This document shows positions 51,842 to 64,000 of a stretch of DNA of 64,000 nt, piece after piece. Every line of letters begins with the position of its first letter. The first letter of the stretch is position 1. The notes under the pieces were generated by a model that saw only the letters and a list, made by a program, of their open reading frames with translations, was not told the DNA's origin and ran no database searches. A program made the position numbers and the translations under genes. Source of the stretch: Actinomadura flavalba DSM 45200 (GTDB lineage: Bacteria > Actinomycetota > Actinomycetes > Streptosporangiales > Streptosporangiaceae); assembly GCF_000374305.1 (NCBI RefSeq), contig NZ_KB894093.1, positions 1,612,001 through 1,676,000 of the forward strand, read 5' to 3'.

Positions 51842-53464
51842 TTAGTCCGTCAGGTTGATTTGGGCTACCTTGCGCATCGTCGTCTCGGAGACGGGGGAGT
51901 CCCAGCGGACGGTGCCCTTGCGGCCGGTGAGTTCGATGGTGGCGACGGCGTTGTCGAACCAGGGGCCGTCGGTGAGGCGCCAGCGCAGCGGCGGTACCGG
52001 GACCTTCGCCAGGCGCGCGAGCGCGCGGGGGACGCGCGCCAGGGCGCGGGACGTGCCGAGACGCTGCGCGAACCGGAACTGCGCCGGGAGCGGGTTGCGC
52101 AGCGGCGAGCAGACGACCTGCGCGATCCGGGACGTCGTATCCGGTGCGGTGACACGGGCGACATAGGAGTAGTGCACGTCGCCGGACAGGAACGTGATGC
52201 TGGCGGGCGCCGGACCCCGCTCCCCGCGGCCCACCTCCACGACGTCGCGGGCCACCTCCCGGAACGACTCGCCGAACGCCGCCCAGTGCTCCAGGTCGGC
52301 GGCCTGCCGCAGCTTCTCGCCGTACTTCGCCGCCGTCCGCCCCCACGCGCCGCCCGCGACGGCCTCGTTCCACGCCTCCGCGTGGTGGATGCCCGGCGCC
52401 AGCAGGTACGGCAGCGAACTCGCGACGAGCAGGTGGTCCATGCCGCCGCGCAGCCGTCCGTCCAGCCAGGCGAACTCGTCGTCGTCGAGCATCCCGCGCC
52501 GGTCGGCGGTGAGCAGCCGCGAACACCGGCTGTCCACCACGACGAGACGTGTGTTGCCCCAGTCGTGCGCGTAGCTCCAGCGCGTCGTGGCGGGCTCCTT
52601 GTCGGCCCGCTCGGCGAACTCGTCCAGCAGGGCGCCGCCGTCGCCGCCCGCGTCGGACGCCTCCCGCACCGCCTTGTAGACGGGATCGGCCGCGCGATCC
52701 TCAGGACTGAGATTCCCGAGATGCTGGTACACCCAGTACGACGCGATGCCGCCGACGATGCGGTCGCGCCACCACGGCAGCTCCCACATCTGCTTCCGCC
52801 ACGTGTACGAGGTGTTCCAGTCGTCGCGGATGTCGTGATCGTCGAAGATCGCGAACGTGGGCACCGTCGACATGAGCCAGCGGACGGACACCTCCCGCCA
52901 CGCCAGCTCGTACAGGTGCGTGTAGTCCTCGTAGTCGGCCAGCTCGTCCTCGGGCTCGCCGCCCTCCGGGCGCCGGGCGTGGATGTAGTCGCGCATCTCG
53001 TCGCCCAGCTCGTCGGCGTACACCTGGTCGCCGACCATGAGGAGCGCGTCCGGCCACGGGCCGTCCGGGTCCTCGGCGAGGCGGTGCGCGAACGCGGCCA
53101 GCGAGTCGTAGCCGTAGTCCTCGACGGTGCCCGGGGAGCGGCGGCACGACCCGAACGACAGCCGGACCGGGTTCGCCGGGTCGATCGTGCGGATCGCGCT
53201 GCGCGGGAACGGGCAGCCGGGCGTCGGCCAGACGGTCTCGCCGTCCAGCGTGACCTCGTAGGGGACGCGCGCGCCCGTGGGCAGGCCCGTCACCTCGACC
53301 AGCGCGTAGTGGTGGCCGTGGACGGTGAACGTCCGGGCGCGGGCGTCGAGCCCCTGTTCCACGTTGTGCACGCGGACTTCGCAGGGCTCCGCCGTCTCCA
53401 CCCAGACCGTCGCCGTGTGCTCACCGGCGTGCCGGAGGAGGGGCCCCAGTACCAATGCGGTCAT
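51842..53464 (-). CDS. phoD: PhoD-family alkaline phosphatase/phosphodiesterase
   Basis: The product is 540 residues. Metallophosphatase motifs are in order: LSFGSCRRSPGT (metal Cys), LLMVGDQVYADE, AIFDDHDIRDDW, VVVDSRCSRLL and FLSGDVHYSYVARV. Classical PhoD enzymes are Tat-exported and hydrolyse phosphate esters in an Fe/Ca-dependent way. Here the protein begins MTALVLGPLLRHAGEHTATVWVE, directly at the N-terminal beta domain, with no twin-Arg signal, so it may be cytoplasmic. The ATG at 53464 follows GAGAGGCGG. No PHO box was seen. Confidence 0.9.
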   Translation of the reverse strand: MTALVLGPLLRHAGEHTATVWVETAEPCEVRVHNVEQGLDARARTFTVHGHHYALVEVTGLPTGARVPYEVTLDGETVWPTPGCPFPRSAIRTIDPANPVRLSFGSCRRSPGTVEDYGYDSLAAFAHRLAEDPDGPWPDALLMVGDQVYADELGDEMRDYIHARRPEGGEPEDELADYEDYTHLYELAWREVSVRWLMSTVPTFAIFDDHDIRDDWNTSYTWRKQMWELPWWRDRIVGGIASYWVYQHLGNLSPEDRAADPVYKAVREASDAGGDGGALLDEFAERADKEPATTRWSYAHDWGNTRLVVVDSRCSRLLTADRRGMLDDDEFAWLDGRLRGGMDHLLVASSLPYLLAPGIHHAEAWNEAVAGGAWGRTAAKYGEKLRQAADLEHWAAFGESFREVARDVVEVGRGERGPAPASITFLSGDVHYSYVARVTAPDTTSRIAQVVCSPLRNPLPAQFRFAQRLGTSRALARVPRALARLAKVPVPPLRWRLTDGPWFDNAVATIELTGRKGTVRWDSPVSETTMRKVAQINLTD

Positions 53465-53659
53465 AGTCCGCCTCTCTAGCGGATGGGGGACCGTTCCGTC
53501 CATGTGTCGCGGGGTTCGATTCCCGGACCGGACCACTGTAGGCGAGCCTGGCGAATCGTCCGGGCCGGGGCACAAGTGTGTGTCCGGGTGAGTATCGCCC
53601 CGGCGGGATCGCGTCCATGCTGCCGGAGCGGACGGTCGATCTCGGGGCGAGGAGGCGTG

Positions 53660-55336
53660 ATGCGGCGTTGGACGATCCCGGGTGCGCTCGTGCTCGGCCT
53701 GTCGGTGGTCGCGGCGCCCGCCGCGATGGCGGCGGAGCGGAGCGAGACGGCGGTGACGTCGTCGTCGCCGGTGAGCGAGGTGCGGGAGAGCGTCGTCCGG
53801 GTCAAGATCCCGCTGCCGAAGGCGGCGGGCGCGCGGCCGCCGGAGTGCGACTGGCTCTCCTACCTGCGGTACCGGCACGAGGACGGCCCCGCCGAATCGG
53901 CGAAAGCGCACCGGGTGCTCGTCGCGCAGCCCGGCATCCTCGAAGGCGCCGGGGCGTTCGACGGCGTCGCGCGCAACACCGTCGCGGCGGCGGCGAAGAG
54001 CGGGAGGCACATCGAGTTCTGGGCGCTCGACCGGCGCTCGAACTGCCTGGAGGACAATGCCGGAGTTCTCGCCGGAGTCGCCGCGAAGGACTCCCATGTC
54101 GCCGTCGACTACTACTACCGGAAGAAGCCGGTGAACGGACGCGCGTTCTCCGGGTACCGCACCAACGACCAGGTGAAGTTCCTCCAGCACGTCGGGCTGG
54201 AACAGACGCTCCGCGACCAGTACGACCTGCTCGCCGCCGAACTGCCCGGCCAGAAACTGCGCAAGCAGAAAGTGCTGTGCGGCGGCCATTCGCTCGGCGG
54301 TTCCATCACCGGGTTCTTCGCCCTCTCGGACTTCGACGGCAACCCCGCCACCACCGCCGACGCCGGATACGAGCAGTGCGGCGGCTACTTCGCGCTCGAC
54401 ACCCGCATCCGGGCCGGAATCCCCGTCGGTGACGAACAGCTCGCCGTGAACGCGGTACCCGCGACCCAGTTCGGGCCGGCCGTCGTCCAGGCCGGATTGG
54501 AGGCGGGCGTCATCCCGCGCGCGCTCGGCGGGCCCGCGCTCATCAACCCCGAGACGATGAACCTGCTCGCCATCGCCGGGCTCGCCGCGCACGCCGCGCC
54601 GACCGGCCTCTCCGACCTCGCGACCTACATTCCGGCGAGCTTCAACACCGACTCCACCTACCGGCTGCTGTTCTCCAAGGACTATCCGACGTTCGTGACC
54701 GGCTCACCGACGGTGAAGGACTTCAAGTTCACCAACAACGCCGCGCTCGGCGGCCTGCTGGACGACAACTCCCAGCCCCTCGCGTTCCTCCAGTCCAGCG
54801 TCGGGTTCTTCACCGGCGGGCCGATCGCGGACAAGTCCTTCCCCGCGCCGAACGACCTCGTCGTCTCCGGGAACGGCGGCCTGGCCGCCTTCCTCGGCAC
54901 CGAGCGGAAGGCCATTCCGGACCGCCCGAACGGGCCGCTGTACGGCTGGCAGAACTACGACGAACTGTCCGGCGTGCCGAACGCCGCCGACGGGAAACCG
55001 TTCACCACGCCCGCCAAAGAGGTCACCGACATCGCGCAACTGGCCCGCAGCCTCGCCGAACATCCCCTCGACTTCACCGAGGACTACTTCCCGACCCGCC
55101 TCATCACCGACATCACGCTGCGCGTCGCGCCCGGAGCCGTCCATCCCGGCGGCATCACCGCCAACCCGACGCTGAACCTCCAGGGCGGCGACGGGCTCGG
55201 CGCCCGCGACCCGCAGCCCGGCGACGTCATCGCGCCCGGCTACCAGCACATCGACGTCCTGACGGCGTCGCCGGTGCAGAACGACGGACGTCCGGAACCG
55301 ATCTCGACGGCCCTCGCGGCGTTCGCCGGACGCTGA
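53660..55336 (+). CDS. Secreted alpha/beta-hydrolase (lipase-like) protein
   Basis: The product is 558 residues. The signal peptide (MRRWTIPGALVLGLSVVAAP) probably cleaves after AMA. The mature protein has a nucleophile elbow CGGHSLGGSITG, the GxSxG of serine hydrolases, and an upstream oxyanion region (HRVLVAQPGILEGAG). The C-terminal half (~300-558) does not match a family I can name. Substrate unknown; esters or lipids are likely. The ATG at 53660 has GGAGG at 53651-53655. It is divergent from phoD. Confidence 0.8.
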   Translation: MRRWTIPGALVLGLSVVAAPAAMAAERSETAVTSSSPVSEVRESVVRVKIPLPKAAGARPPECDWLSYLRYRHEDGPAESAKAHRVLVAQPGILEGAGAFDGVARNTVAAAAKSGRHIEFWALDRRSNCLEDNAGVLAGVAAKDSHVAVDYYYRKKPVNGRAFSGYRTNDQVKFLQHVGLEQTLRDQYDLLAAELPGQKLRKQKVLCGGHSLGGSITGFFALSDFDGNPATTADAGYEQCGGYFALDTRIRAGIPVGDEQLAVNAVPATQFGPAVVQAGLEAGVIPRALGGPALINPETMNLLAIAGLAAHAAPTGLSDLATYIPASFNTDSTYRLLFSKDYPTFVTGSPTVKDFKFTNNAALGGLLDDNSQPLAFLQSSVGFFTGGPIADKSFPAPNDLVVSGNGGLAAFLGTERKAIPDRPNGPLYGWQNYDELSGVPNAADGKPFTTPAKEVTDIAQLARSLAEHPLDFTEDYFPTRLITDITLRVAPGAVHPGGITANPTLNLQGGDGLGARDPQPGDVIAPGYQHIDVLTASPVQNDGRPEPISTALAAFAGR

Positions 55337-55450
55337 ACCCCCGCGTCCGGGGTGGGGATCTCCCCACCCCGGACCGGGGAGCCAGGCCGGTGTCCGCGCC
55401 GCGCCCCGCCACCTAGCGTGGAGATCGTTCAGCGAACGAGAGGGCGCACC

Positions 55451-55564
55451 ATGAGAAAGCGGATGCTGATCATCACCGTGGCCGTCGCAGCGGCCATATC
55501 AGGCACCGTGGCACCACCCCTGGACGGACCGTTCGACCACCTGGCCGCCCGCACCCACCACTGA
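55451..55564 (+). CDS. Tiny putative secreted peptide (37 aa)
   Basis: MRKRMLIITVAVAAAISG forms a strong signal peptide or membrane anchor, leaving a ~17-residue tail (APPLDGPFDHLAARTHH). The ATG follows GAGAGGG at a usable distance, and TAGCGT (55415-55420) lies upstream as a possible -10. It is too short to match to a family. It could be a signalling peptide or a chance ORF; the signal-like N terminus and ribosome site favour a real gene. Confidence 0.45.
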   Translation: MRKRMLIITVAVAAAISGTVAPPLDGPFDHLAARTHH

Positions 55565-55613
55565 CCCTGCCCGGCGTCGGCCGGGCCTACCGGTGACGCT
55601 CGATGTTGCGGGG

Positions 55614-56147
55614 TCAGTCGAAGCGGCAGAGGCCGTCGATGGTGGCGGTGAAGTGGGGGAACTCCTCGGCGGCCAGGAGGACGATCTCGGCGGGGAGGCG
55701 GTGGCGGTCGGGGGCGAAGCGTTCCGCCGTCGCCGTCAGGTCCGGGTTCGGGACGCCGACGCGCTCGGCCGTGTAGGGCTCGGCGGCCTCCAACGGGCCG
55801 AGGCCACCGGCCAGGAGCCACAGGAAGTCCCCGAGGTCGCGGGCGACCACGCCGGTCTCGCCCTCCGACCCGAGGAAGACCACCGGCTGATCGTCCAGCG
55901 GGCGCCCGTTCCGCACGAGCCAGAACGCCGCGTATCCGCCTGAACCGTCCTGCCCGAACACGCGGAAGTCGTCCCCGGACAGGGTCGCGTTCCCCGTCCA
56001 CGCCCGAATCCACTCGGTCGTCTGCGCCCCGGACAGGAACTCGGGAAACGGCTCGAAGTCGATCCCTCCGCCCCCGCCCACCCGCGACAGCACCGCCCCC
56101 ACCTCGGCGAGCGCCTCGGGCAACCGACGATCTTCAATGGACGTCAT
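55614..56147 (-). CDS. SMI1/KNR4 (SUKH)-like protein
   Basis: The product is 177 residues, with a pattern typical of SUKH domains: early helix (LPEALAEVGAVLSRVG), VFGQDGSGGYAAFWLVRNGRPLDDQPVVFLGSEGE and DLGDFLWLLAGG. SUKH proteins often act as immunity proteins to toxins, but many are stand-alone. No toxin gene is adjacent. The ATG at 56147 has TAGCGT (56154-56159, minus) six bases upstream (leaderless). Confidence 0.75.
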   Translation of the reverse strand: MTSIEDRRLPEALAEVGAVLSRVGGGGGIDFEPFPEFLSGAQTTEWIRAWTGNATLSGDDFRVFGQDGSGGYAAFWLVRNGRPLDDQPVVFLGSEGETGVVARDLGDFLWLLAGGLGPLEAAEPYTAERVGVPNPDLTATAERFAPDRHRLPAEIVLLAAEEFPHFTATIDGLCRFD

Positions 56148-56684
56148 CCGCGCACGCTAGCGGACTCGCCCCCGCTCCAGCAGCCCCCCGCCCGACCGAC
56201 GCCCACACCACCGACGCCGGGGACGCGGGCATTCCGAGGCGCGCTCCGGGCCGACGAGCTGCGCCTCGTAGTGCTCGCGCCGAGCGTTCACCACCCGACC
56301 TGGACGATCGCCCCGCCGCGCGGGCGCGCCGGTGTCGTAGTCCTGCCAGACGACCCGGTACTTCTTGGGCCCCGAACTCCCTGACCGGTCCGGGGCCCGC
56401 GTGCGGCCGAGCCGAGAAGCGCAGGTCGCTCCGCGCCGGGGGAGACACCCCGGCAGGCGCACTGTCCGGACGACCGCCTCGGTGATCCGCGCCAGCGGCC
56501 CCGTGCGCATCCGCAGATCGGGGCGGGCCCCACCGGCTCCAGCAGCCCCTCCGCGCGGTCGCGGCGTCGGCGCTGTGCCGGATGCGACGTGCCGGGGCGC
56601 CCGATCAAGGGCATTTCCTCGTTTCGGTGCGGAATCGGCCCGGGCCGGGAGCGTCCTCGGAGGTCGTTCCCAGCCCGAGTGGGG
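56148..56684. other. Gap with a possible decayed gene
   Basis: This 537-base gap separates the SUKH gene from clpB (both minus). A minus-strand frame at 56157-56510 (117 codons) includes protein-like stretches such as ARITEAVVRTVRLPG, YRVVWQDYDTGAPAR and VVNARREHYEAQLVG, flanked by Arg/Gly-rich sequence. This could be a broken gene with frameshifts, but I cannot identify a parent. The stretch next to clpB (56600-56684) shows no clear terminator. Confidence 0.3.
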
Positions 56685-59285
<2,601 letters not shown>

Positions 59286-59456
59286 GCTCCTGCTCCCCGT
59301 GAACTGTGCCTAGGGCTTCTTAGCTGCTCTCCCGACCACGAACCCACCCGGCCTCCCGTCCCCACGCACCCCCGGCGCGGGGTGGGCCGGTCGGTGGGCG
59401 TGTGCGTTGCGTGGTGGGTGTGATTGGGATGGACGATCGTGCGTGCATCGCGCGGC

Positions 59457-59915
59457 CTACTCGTGTCTGCGTTCGTGCCAGAGGACGACGCTCGTGCCGT
59501 GGATCGGGACGAGGTCGGCGCCCGGGGTGGACGGAGACGGCTGCGCGCCGCTGCGCAGCATGCGGGCGAGGCGGGCCGCGACGGCGCGGGTGGATTCGAG
59601 TTCGTTCGCGACGTCGTCGCGGTGGACCGACGCGCGGGCCAGTTCGTCGCGCAGACGGGCGTTCTCGCGCTGGAGTTCGAGGATGCGCTTGATCCCCGAC
59701 AGGTTGATGCCCTCCTCCTGCGAGAGCCGCTGGATCTCGCGGAGCTGGACGATGTCGCGCATCGAGTAGCGGCGGCCCCGGCCGGCGGTGCGGCCGGGGG
59801 ACACCAGCCCCAGGCGGTCGTAGGTCCGCAGGGTCTGCGGGTGCAGCCCGGACAGCTCGGCCGCCACCGAGATGACGTAGACGGGCGTCTCGTCACCGAA
59901 CGGGTCGGTGGTCAC
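59457..59915 (-). CDS. hspR: MerR-family heat-shock repressor HspR
   Basis: The product is 152 residues. The MerR HTH is PVYVISVAAELSGLHPQTLRTYDRLGLVSPGRT followed by GRGRRYSMRDI, and a helical region after. HspR represses the dnaK operon and clpB by binding HAIR sites, using DnaK as co-repressor. It is the last gene of dnaK-grpE-dnaJ-hspR, 16 bases after the dnaJ stop. The GTG at 59915 follows AAGGGGTG; an upstream in-frame start would add Arg-rich non-conserved residues. Confidence 0.95.
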   Translation of the reverse strand: MTTDPFGDETPVYVISVAAELSGLHPQTLRTYDRLGLVSPGRTAGRGRRYSMRDIVQLREIQRLSQEEGINLSGIKRILELQRENARLRDELARASVHRDDVANELESTRAVAARLARMLRSGAQPSPSTPGADLVPIHGTSVVLWHERRHE

Positions 59916-59931
59916 GACGTCACCCCTTCGC

Positions 59932-61119
59932 CTATTCCGTCTTGGCCTGGCGGAGCAGGTCGCCGCGCAGGTCGTCACCGACGTGCGACACGCGGAGCTG
60001 CTCCAGGACGGCGCGGCTCGCGTCGTCCACCTTCTGCGGGACCTGCACGTCGACGGTGACGAGCAGATCGCCCTTGGTGCCGTCCCGGCGGGAGGCGCCG
60101 CGCCCCTTCACGCGGAGCGTCCGGCCGTTGGGCGTGCCCTCCGGCAACTGGAGGGTCACCGGCTGGCCCTGGAACGTCGGGACCTGGATCTTGCCGCCGA
60201 GCACCGCCTCCGGGTAGGTGATCGGCACGGTGATGGTGAGGTTGTCGCCCTTGCGGCCGAACACCGCGTGCGGCGTGACCTTGATGTTGACGTACAGGTC
60301 GCCGGCCGGGCCGCCGCTCTCGCCGGGGGCGCCCTTGCCCTTCACCCGGATGCGCTGGCCGTCGCGGACGCCCGCCGGGATGCGCGCCTGGATGGTGCGG
60401 GTGCCGGTGGCGCGCCCGCTGCCGTGGCACGTCTCGCACGGGTCGTCGACGACCAGGCCGCGGCCGTGGCACAGGTGGCACGGCTCGGAGAAGCCGAAGT
60501 CGCCGAGGTTGCGGGTCTCCTGGCCGGTGCCCTCGCAGTTCGGGCAGACGCGCGGCACGGTGCCGGACTTGGCGCCGGTGCCGCGGCAGGTCGGGCAGGC
60601 GGCCTCGCTCGTCAGCTTGATGGGGATGGTGACGCCGTTCATGGCGCGGGCGAAGCTCAGCGTCACGTCGGTCTCGACGTCGGCGCCGCGCCGGGCGCGG
60701 CGGGTGCCGCCGGGCCGGGTGCCGGTGCCGCCGCCCCGGTTGAACAGGCCGCCGAACAGGTCCCCGATGCGTTCACCGGCGCCGCCCGCGCCGCCGGTTC
60801 CGCCACCGCTGGTGCCGGTCTGGCCGAACAGGTCACCGAGGTCGAAGCCGAAGCCGCCGCCCTGCTGGCCGCCGCGGAACCCCGACGGCATCGAGCGGAC
60901 CGCGTCGTACTCCTTGCGCCGCTTGGCGTCCGACAGGACGTCGTACGCCTCGGAGACCTCCTTGAACTTCGCCTCGGCGTCGGCGTCGTTCTTGTTGGCG
61001 TCCGGGTGGTGCTTGCGCGCCAGCTTGCGGTACGACTTCTTGATCTCTTCCTGTGAGGCGCCCTTCGCCACACCCAGGACCTTGTAGTAGTCCTTCTCCA
61101 GGTAGTCCTTGGTGCTCAC
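59932..61119 (-). CDS. dnaJ: Chaperone protein DnaJ
   Basis: The product is 395 residues. J domain with HPD in [10 protein letters not shown], a long Gly-rich region (~75-140), four CxxCxGxG-type zinc motifs ([32 protein letters not shown]) and the C-terminal substrate domain. It stimulates the DnaK ATPase and delivers substrates. Third gene of the dnaK operon. The start is GTG 61119, giving [21 protein letters not shown] spacing to the J domain as in DnaJ1 of actinomycetes. Confidence 0.97.
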   Translation of the reverse strand: MSTKDYLEKDYYKVLGVAKGASQEEIKKSYRKLARKHHPDANKNDADAEAKFKEVSEAYDVLSDAKRRKEYDAVRSMPSGFRGGQQGGGFGFDLGDLFGQTGTSGGGTGGAGGAGERIGDLFGGLFNRGGGTGTRPGGTRRARRGADVETDVTLSFARAMNGVTIPIKLTSEAACPTCRGTGAKSGTVPRVCPNCEGTGQETRNLGDFGFSEPCHLCHGRGLVVDDPCETCHGSGRATGTRTIQARIPAGVRDGQRIRVKGKGAPGESGGPAGDLYVNIKVTPHAVFGRKGDNLTITVPITYPEAVLGGKIQVPTFQGQPVTLQLPEGTPNGRTLRVKGRGASRRDGTKGDLLVTVDVQVPQKVDDASRAVLEQLRVSHVGDDLRGDLLRQAKTE

Positions 61120-61302
61120 GGCGCCCCGCTCTCTGCTCTCGCCACTTGCGTCGTCATCTTCATCGGCGTGCTCTTGCGGCGGACGCCGCCACGCCCGGGA
61201 CCATCCGCGCCCGGCGGGCGGACGCCCCGCCGGGACGCCGTCCCGGGCCGGGGGTGCCGGGGCCCGGGCGGCCTCGCCTCGGAGAGGCCGCCCGGTGCCC
61301 GG

Positions 61303-62033
61303 TCACTGCTCCGTGTCCGCCGCGGTGGCGGTGTCGCCGCCGGCCTCGGGCTCGGCGACCGCGACGCGCGCGGCGCGCAGGATGCGGTCACCGATGCGGT
61401 AGCCCGGCTGGAGGACGTTCACGACGCTCGTCTCCGTCACGTCGGGGGAGTACGAGTGCATGAGCGCCTCGTGGACGGTGGGGTCGAACGGTTCGCCGGC
61501 CTCGCCGTACCGCTCCAGGCCGAGCTTGCCCGTGGTGGCCTCCAGCGACTCGGCGACGGACTTGAAGCCGCCGGTCAGCTCGCCGTGCTCACGCGCCCGG
61601 CCGATGTCGTCGAGGATCGGGAGCAGCTCGTTCAGCGCGCTGCCCACCGCGTGCTCGCGCAGCGTGGCCTTGTCGCGGTCGACGCGGCGGCGGTAGTTGA
61701 CGTACTCCGCCTGGAGCCGCTGGAGGTCGGCGGTGCGCTCGGCGAGCTGCGCCTTGAGCGCGGCGACCTCGTCGGACGCCCCGCCTCCGGCACCCGCCGG
61801 CTCACCGGACGGACCGCCGGGCTGCGCTCCGGCCGGAGCACCCGGCTGCCCACCGGCCGGGGCACCGGCGGGCGTGCCGCCCGCCGGGCCCGGCTGCTGG
61901 GCGCCGCCCCCGCCGGGCGCGGCCCCGGGCGCCTGCGTCTCGGCAGGCTCCCGGACCGCACCCGTCTCGGGGTCGATGCGCCGACGATCGCGGATCACCG
62001 GGCCGCCCGGTTCGTCACCCCTGTCGGGCGAGG

Positions 62034-62037
<4 letters not shown>
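61303..62037 (-). CDS. grpE: Nucleotide exchange factor GrpE
   Basis: The product is 244 residues. The C-terminal two thirds are classic GrpE: long helix ([29 protein letters not shown]), four-helix region [15 protein letters not shown], and beta-wing ending [37 protein letters not shown]. The first ~85 residues are an unusually long Gly/Ala/Pro tract. It releases ADP from DnaK. The GTG at 62037 overlaps the dnaK stop by GTGA (62034-62037), so translation is coupled. Confidence 0.97.
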
Positions 62038-63902
<1,865 letters not shown>

Positions 63903-64000
63903 GTCTCTCGTCCTCCGTCGTACTTGCCTGTTCTTGCCTGTCGGTGGAACCGCCGCCGCGTCCACGCGTCCCCCGCGCGGCGGCGGCCGGCTGTCGATCC

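Noticed and set aside
51452..53479. A 675-codon plus-strand ORF covering phoD
   Set aside because: It is antisense to phoD, passes through the hairpin zone and has no protein motif.
53510..53535. A tRNA-like T-arm sequence (GGTTCGATTCCCGG followed by CCGGACCA) between phoD and the secreted hydrolase
   Set aside because: No matching acceptor 5' strand or D arm is found, and one T-stem pair is mismatched. At most it is a tRNA 3' fragment such as an old attachment site, but no integrase or element lies nearby.
53465..53659. PHO boxes upstream of phoD
   Set aside because: No direct GTTCACC repeats with 11-base period were found.

Overview
The window is chromosomal DNA from a very GC-rich actinomycete. 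Codon third positions are almost all G or C, and long antisense ORFs shadow nearly every gene. The gene content and spacing fit a Thermomonosporaceae/Actinomadura-like member of the Streptosporangiales, but this genus guess is inference only. I see no IS element, transposase, integrase, phage gene, rRNA, complete tRNA or CRISPR array. The window is mostly core chromosome with some accessory genes.

Layout. 1-2035 (-): N-terminal part of a long Pro/Thr/Ser/Ala-rich protein running off the left edge. 2358-10692 (+): a tightly overlapping operon of a helical protein, PknG kinase with extra zinc-ribbon repeats, a VWA protein, a zinc-ribbon/FHA protein, the GlnX-like membrane sensor and the GlnH-like lipoprotein; this looks like a nutrient-sensing pathway. 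10694-19000: VOC protein, WYL regulator, STAS protein, PlsC acyltransferase, lipoprotein, NfeD-like protein plus flotillin, Nudix/NrtR regulator, methyltransferase, aminotransferase. 19058-26606 (mostly -): HTH regulator, MurA-like enzyme, MOSC protein, PurB, small membrane-anchored protein (+), PurD. 26835-34303: proline-rich leader ORF and CorA, DHFR-like protein with a TetR regulator, a NarL-type two-component system with a membrane protein, a virginiamycin B lyase homologue, GDPD. 34702-47880: DnaE, secreted protein, PurA, DUF3151 protein, GNAT plus HxlR regulator, class II aldolase, DedA protein, PyrE, hydrolase-like protein, TPR protein, NYN nuclease. 48211-56147: a single-chain sigma factor/anti-sigma/membrane fusion, a degenerate GGDEF protein, PhoD phosphatase, a secreted lipase-like protein, a tiny secreted peptide, a SUKH-like protein. 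56685-63902 (-): ClpB and the dnaK-grpE-dnaJ-hspR chaperone operon.

Many of these genes (dnaK operon, clpB, purA, DUF3151, fba, DedA, pyrE, pknG-glnH-glnX) also sit together between about Rv0350 and Rv0412 in Mycobacterium tuberculosis, so the window samples an old conserved actinobacterial neighbourhood.

The most interesting non-coding signals are: a two-copy dispersed hairpin element with a compensatory base-pair change (15968-16071 and 51704-51813); a proline-rich leader ORF ending in Pro-Pro-Gly-stop before corA; a three-copy operator around an hxlR/GNAT pair; a tandem operator at a tetR promoter; three DnaA-box-like sites; and many genes whose -10 box lies only 6-7 bases before the start codon, the signature of leaderless mRNAs.
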